Shown here: positions 39,296 to 40,911 of the stretch, piece after piece
Layout: every line of letters starts with the position of its first letter
How positions within the stretch are numbered: position 1 is the stretch's first letter
Assembly (NCBI GenBank): GCA_031127095.1
Contig: JARIEX010000014.1
Span: forward strand, 1-40,911
Direction: 5' to 3'
Source of the DNA: Gemmatimonadota bacterium
GTDB taxonomy: Bacteria; Gemmatimonadota; Gemmatimonadetes; Gemmatimonadales; Gemmatimonadaceae
DNA length: 40,911 bases
The notes under the pieces: model-generated
The model's database searches: none
Told to the model about the DNA's origin: nothing
The model's input: only the letters and a program-made list of their open reading frames with translations
Made by a program: the position numbers and the translations under genes

Positions 39296-40911
39296 ATGAC
39301 TGATACGATCGCACCCGCCATCGTCGCACGCGTCGCGACGGAACTCTCGCTGAATCCACAACAGGTTCAGCGCACGCTCGCCCTCTTCGCCGAGGGAGCG
39401 ACCCTGCCGTTCGTCGCACGTTACCGAAAAGAAATGACGGGCGGCCTTGACGAGGTGCAGCTGCGCGACGTGCGCGAGCGCGCCGAGTACCTGAACGAAC
39501 TCGAGGATCGCCGCAGCGCCGTGCTCAAGAGTATTGATGAGCAGGGCAAGCTCGATGACAGACTGAAGGCGTCGATTTTGGCGGCCGATACCAAGCAGGC
39601 GCTCGAAGACCTGTATTTGCCATTCAAGCCCAAGCGTCGCACGCGCGCCATGATTGCACGCGAACGCGGACTTGGGCCGTTGGCCGAGGGACTGTGGAAC
39701 GGCTCGCTCGATGATGGCGCCGCACTGGCCGCTGCTGCGGGATATCTGTTGCCGGAAGTCGATGGCAAGCCGTCGGAAGTCCCCACCGTCGAGGCCGCCC
39801 TGCAAGGTGCGCGCGACATCCTGTCGGAACAGGTCGCGGAAGACGCGCTCATCCGTGGCTGGGTGCGCGAAATCACCCGCGCCAAGGGTGTCGTCAAGAG
39901 CAGCGTGATGACCGGCAAGGCGAGCGACGAATCGAAGTTCAAGGACTACTTCGATTATGCCGAATCTCTGGGCACGATTCCCAGCCACCGCATGCTGGCC
40001 ATCCGTCGCGGCGAAACGGAAGGCGAGTTGATGTGGCGGGTGGAAGCGCCGCTCGAAGAGATCAACGCGCGCATGGCGCGTGAGGTCACCAGCAGCCGCA
40101 CGGCGTCACAGCAGCTTACACTGGTGGCCGCGGACGCGTACAAGCGCCTGTTGTCGCCCGCGATCGAAGTGGAATTGCGTGTGGAGCTCAAGACGCGCGC
40201 CGATGACGAAGCGATCACGATTTTCGGTCGGAACCTCGAGCAGTTGCTGTTGTCGTCGCCGGCGGGCGAGAAGCGGGTGATCGGTCTCGACCCCGGTTTC
40301 CGGACCGGCGTGAAAGTGGCCGTGGTCAGTGCCACCGGCGCGCTGGTGCACACCGACACGTTGTATCTGCACCAGGAAGACCGGTTTGCCGGTGCCATCC
40401 GCGCGATGCTGCTGCGATTTACGCCGGAACTCATCGCCATCGGCAATGGCACAGCTAGCCGGGAAACGGAGAATCTCACGAAGGCCGCGATGCGCGAGCT
40501 CGATCCGCCCGCCGGCGGTGAGCGCCCGCAGGTGGTGGTGGTCAACGAAGCGGGGGCGTCGGTGTATTCGGCCTCCGATCTCGCGCGCGCCGAATTCCCC
40601 GAACTCGACGTGTCGCTGCGTGGTGCGGTGTCGATCGCGCGTCGCCTGCAGGATCCCCTCGCCGAACTGGTGAAAATCGATCCGAAGAGCATCGGAGTCG
40701 GCCAGTATCAGCACGATGTCAACCAGTCCCGCCTCAAGCAGCGTCTCGACGATATCGTGGAAAGCTGCGTGAACCGTGTGGGTGTCGAAGTGAACACGGC
40801 CTCGGCCGCGCTGTTGGGGTACGTCGCCGGCATCGGCCCGGGACTCGCGCAGGCGATCGTGACGTTGCGCGACCAGCGGGGCCGTCTCACGTCGCGCGCC
40901 GACCTCAAGGA
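39296..40911 (+). CDS. tex: RNA-binding transcription accessory protein Tex, N-terminal two thirds (runs off the window)
   Basis: 538 residues visible of an expected 750-780. Tex is a cytoplasmic protein affecting transcription and some toxin expression. The N-terminal Tex_N region reads LALFAEGATLPFVARYRKEMTGGLDEVQLRDVRER, then KQALEDLYLPFKPKRRTRA. The YqgF-like fold (about 320-450) has RVIGLDPGFRTGVKVAVV and ELIAIGNGTASRETE, then VVVNEAGASVYSASDLARAEFP. The helix-hairpin-helix part begins near the window end (LLGYVAGIGPGLAQAIVTLRD), and the S1 domain lies outside. The ATG at 39296 is in a normal position. The reading frame stays open to the last base. Confidence 0.95.
   Translation, partial: MTDTIAPAIVARVATELSLNPQQVQRTLALFAEGATLPFVARYRKEMTGGLDEVQLRDVRERAEYLNELEDRRSAVLKSIDEQGKLDDRLKASILAADTKQALEDLYLPFKPKRRTRAMIARERGLGPLAEGLWNGSLDDGAALAAAAGYLLPEVDGKPSEVPTVEAALQGARDILSEQVAEDALIRGWVREITRAKGVVKSSVMTGKASDESKFKDYFDYAESLGTIPSHRMLAIRRGETEGELMWRVEAPLEEINARMAREVTSSRTASQQLTLVAADAYKRLLSPAIEVELRVELKTRADDEAITIFGRNLEQLLLSSPAGEKRVIGLDPGFRTGVKVAVVSATGALVHTDTLYLHQEDRFAGAIRAMLLRFTPELIAIGNGTASRETENLTKAAMRELDPPAGGERPQVVVVNEAGASVYSASDLARAEFPELDVSLRGAVSIARRLQDPLAELVKIDPKSIGVGQYQHDVNQSRLKQRLDDIVESCVNRVGVEVNTASAALLGYVAGIGPGLAQAIVTLRDQRGRLTSRADLK

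Overview
The window is high-GC chromosomal DNA built around a replication-origin locus. The order rpmH-rnpA-yidD-yidC-mnmE on the minus strand, divergent from dnaA-dnaN on the plus strand, is the classic bacterial origin neighbourhood. The accessory content suggests a member of the Gemmatimonadota or a close relative: many lipoproteins, a GWxTD-domain protein, a leishmanolysin-like lipoprotein, paired M16 peptidases, a eukaryotic-type kinase and a SET-domain protein. No rRNA or tRNA gene was seen to confirm this, so the taxonomy is inference. Starts are often GTG or TTG, and stop/start overlaps of the NTGA type are frequent.

Layout: 1-4.4 kb (minus) carries mutS (cut by the window edge), a TPR/SPOR lipid- or cell-wall-associated protein, holA, and an ECF-type sigma factor with its zinc-finger anti-sigma factor. 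4.7-8.6 kb (minus) is a tight operon of two M16 peptidases (one catalytic, one degenerate), a SET-domain lysine methyltransferase-like protein with lysine-rich tails, and an ADP-ribose pyrophosphatase-type Nudix enzyme. 8.8-10.6 kb (plus) encodes a large metalloprotease-like lipoprotein. 10.6-13.9 kb (minus) holds a YdcF-like protein, a beta-CASP nuclease with an ArsR regulator, and a LOG-family nucleotide hydrolase. 13.9-16.5 kb has upp, a DUF2225 protein and a DUF2268-like protease.

16.5-17.1 kb is a non-coding array of four 110-bp imperfect palindromes between two convergent genes, the most unusual non-coding feature here. 17.1-25.5 kb is the origin region: mnmE, yidC, yidD, rnpA, rpmH, a DnaA box inside the putative dnaA promoter, dnaA, a candidate oriC/unwinding region, dnaN, a lipoprotein gene, and the RNase P RNA gene rnpB. 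Both RNase P subunits therefore lie within about 5 kb of each other.

25.6-29.3 kb carries an AraC-type regulator and a minus-strand kinase-pyrE-chemoreceptor cluster. 29.4-33.7 kb is a GWxTD lipoprotein overlapping polA. 34-41 kb has an orphan pilin, a small unknown ORF, a PlsC-like acyltransferase with a UMF1-type transporter, two secreted unknown proteins and the first two thirds of tex. Replication and repair functions (mutS, holA, dnaA, dnaN, polA) are thus concentrated in one 40-kb stretch around the origin.
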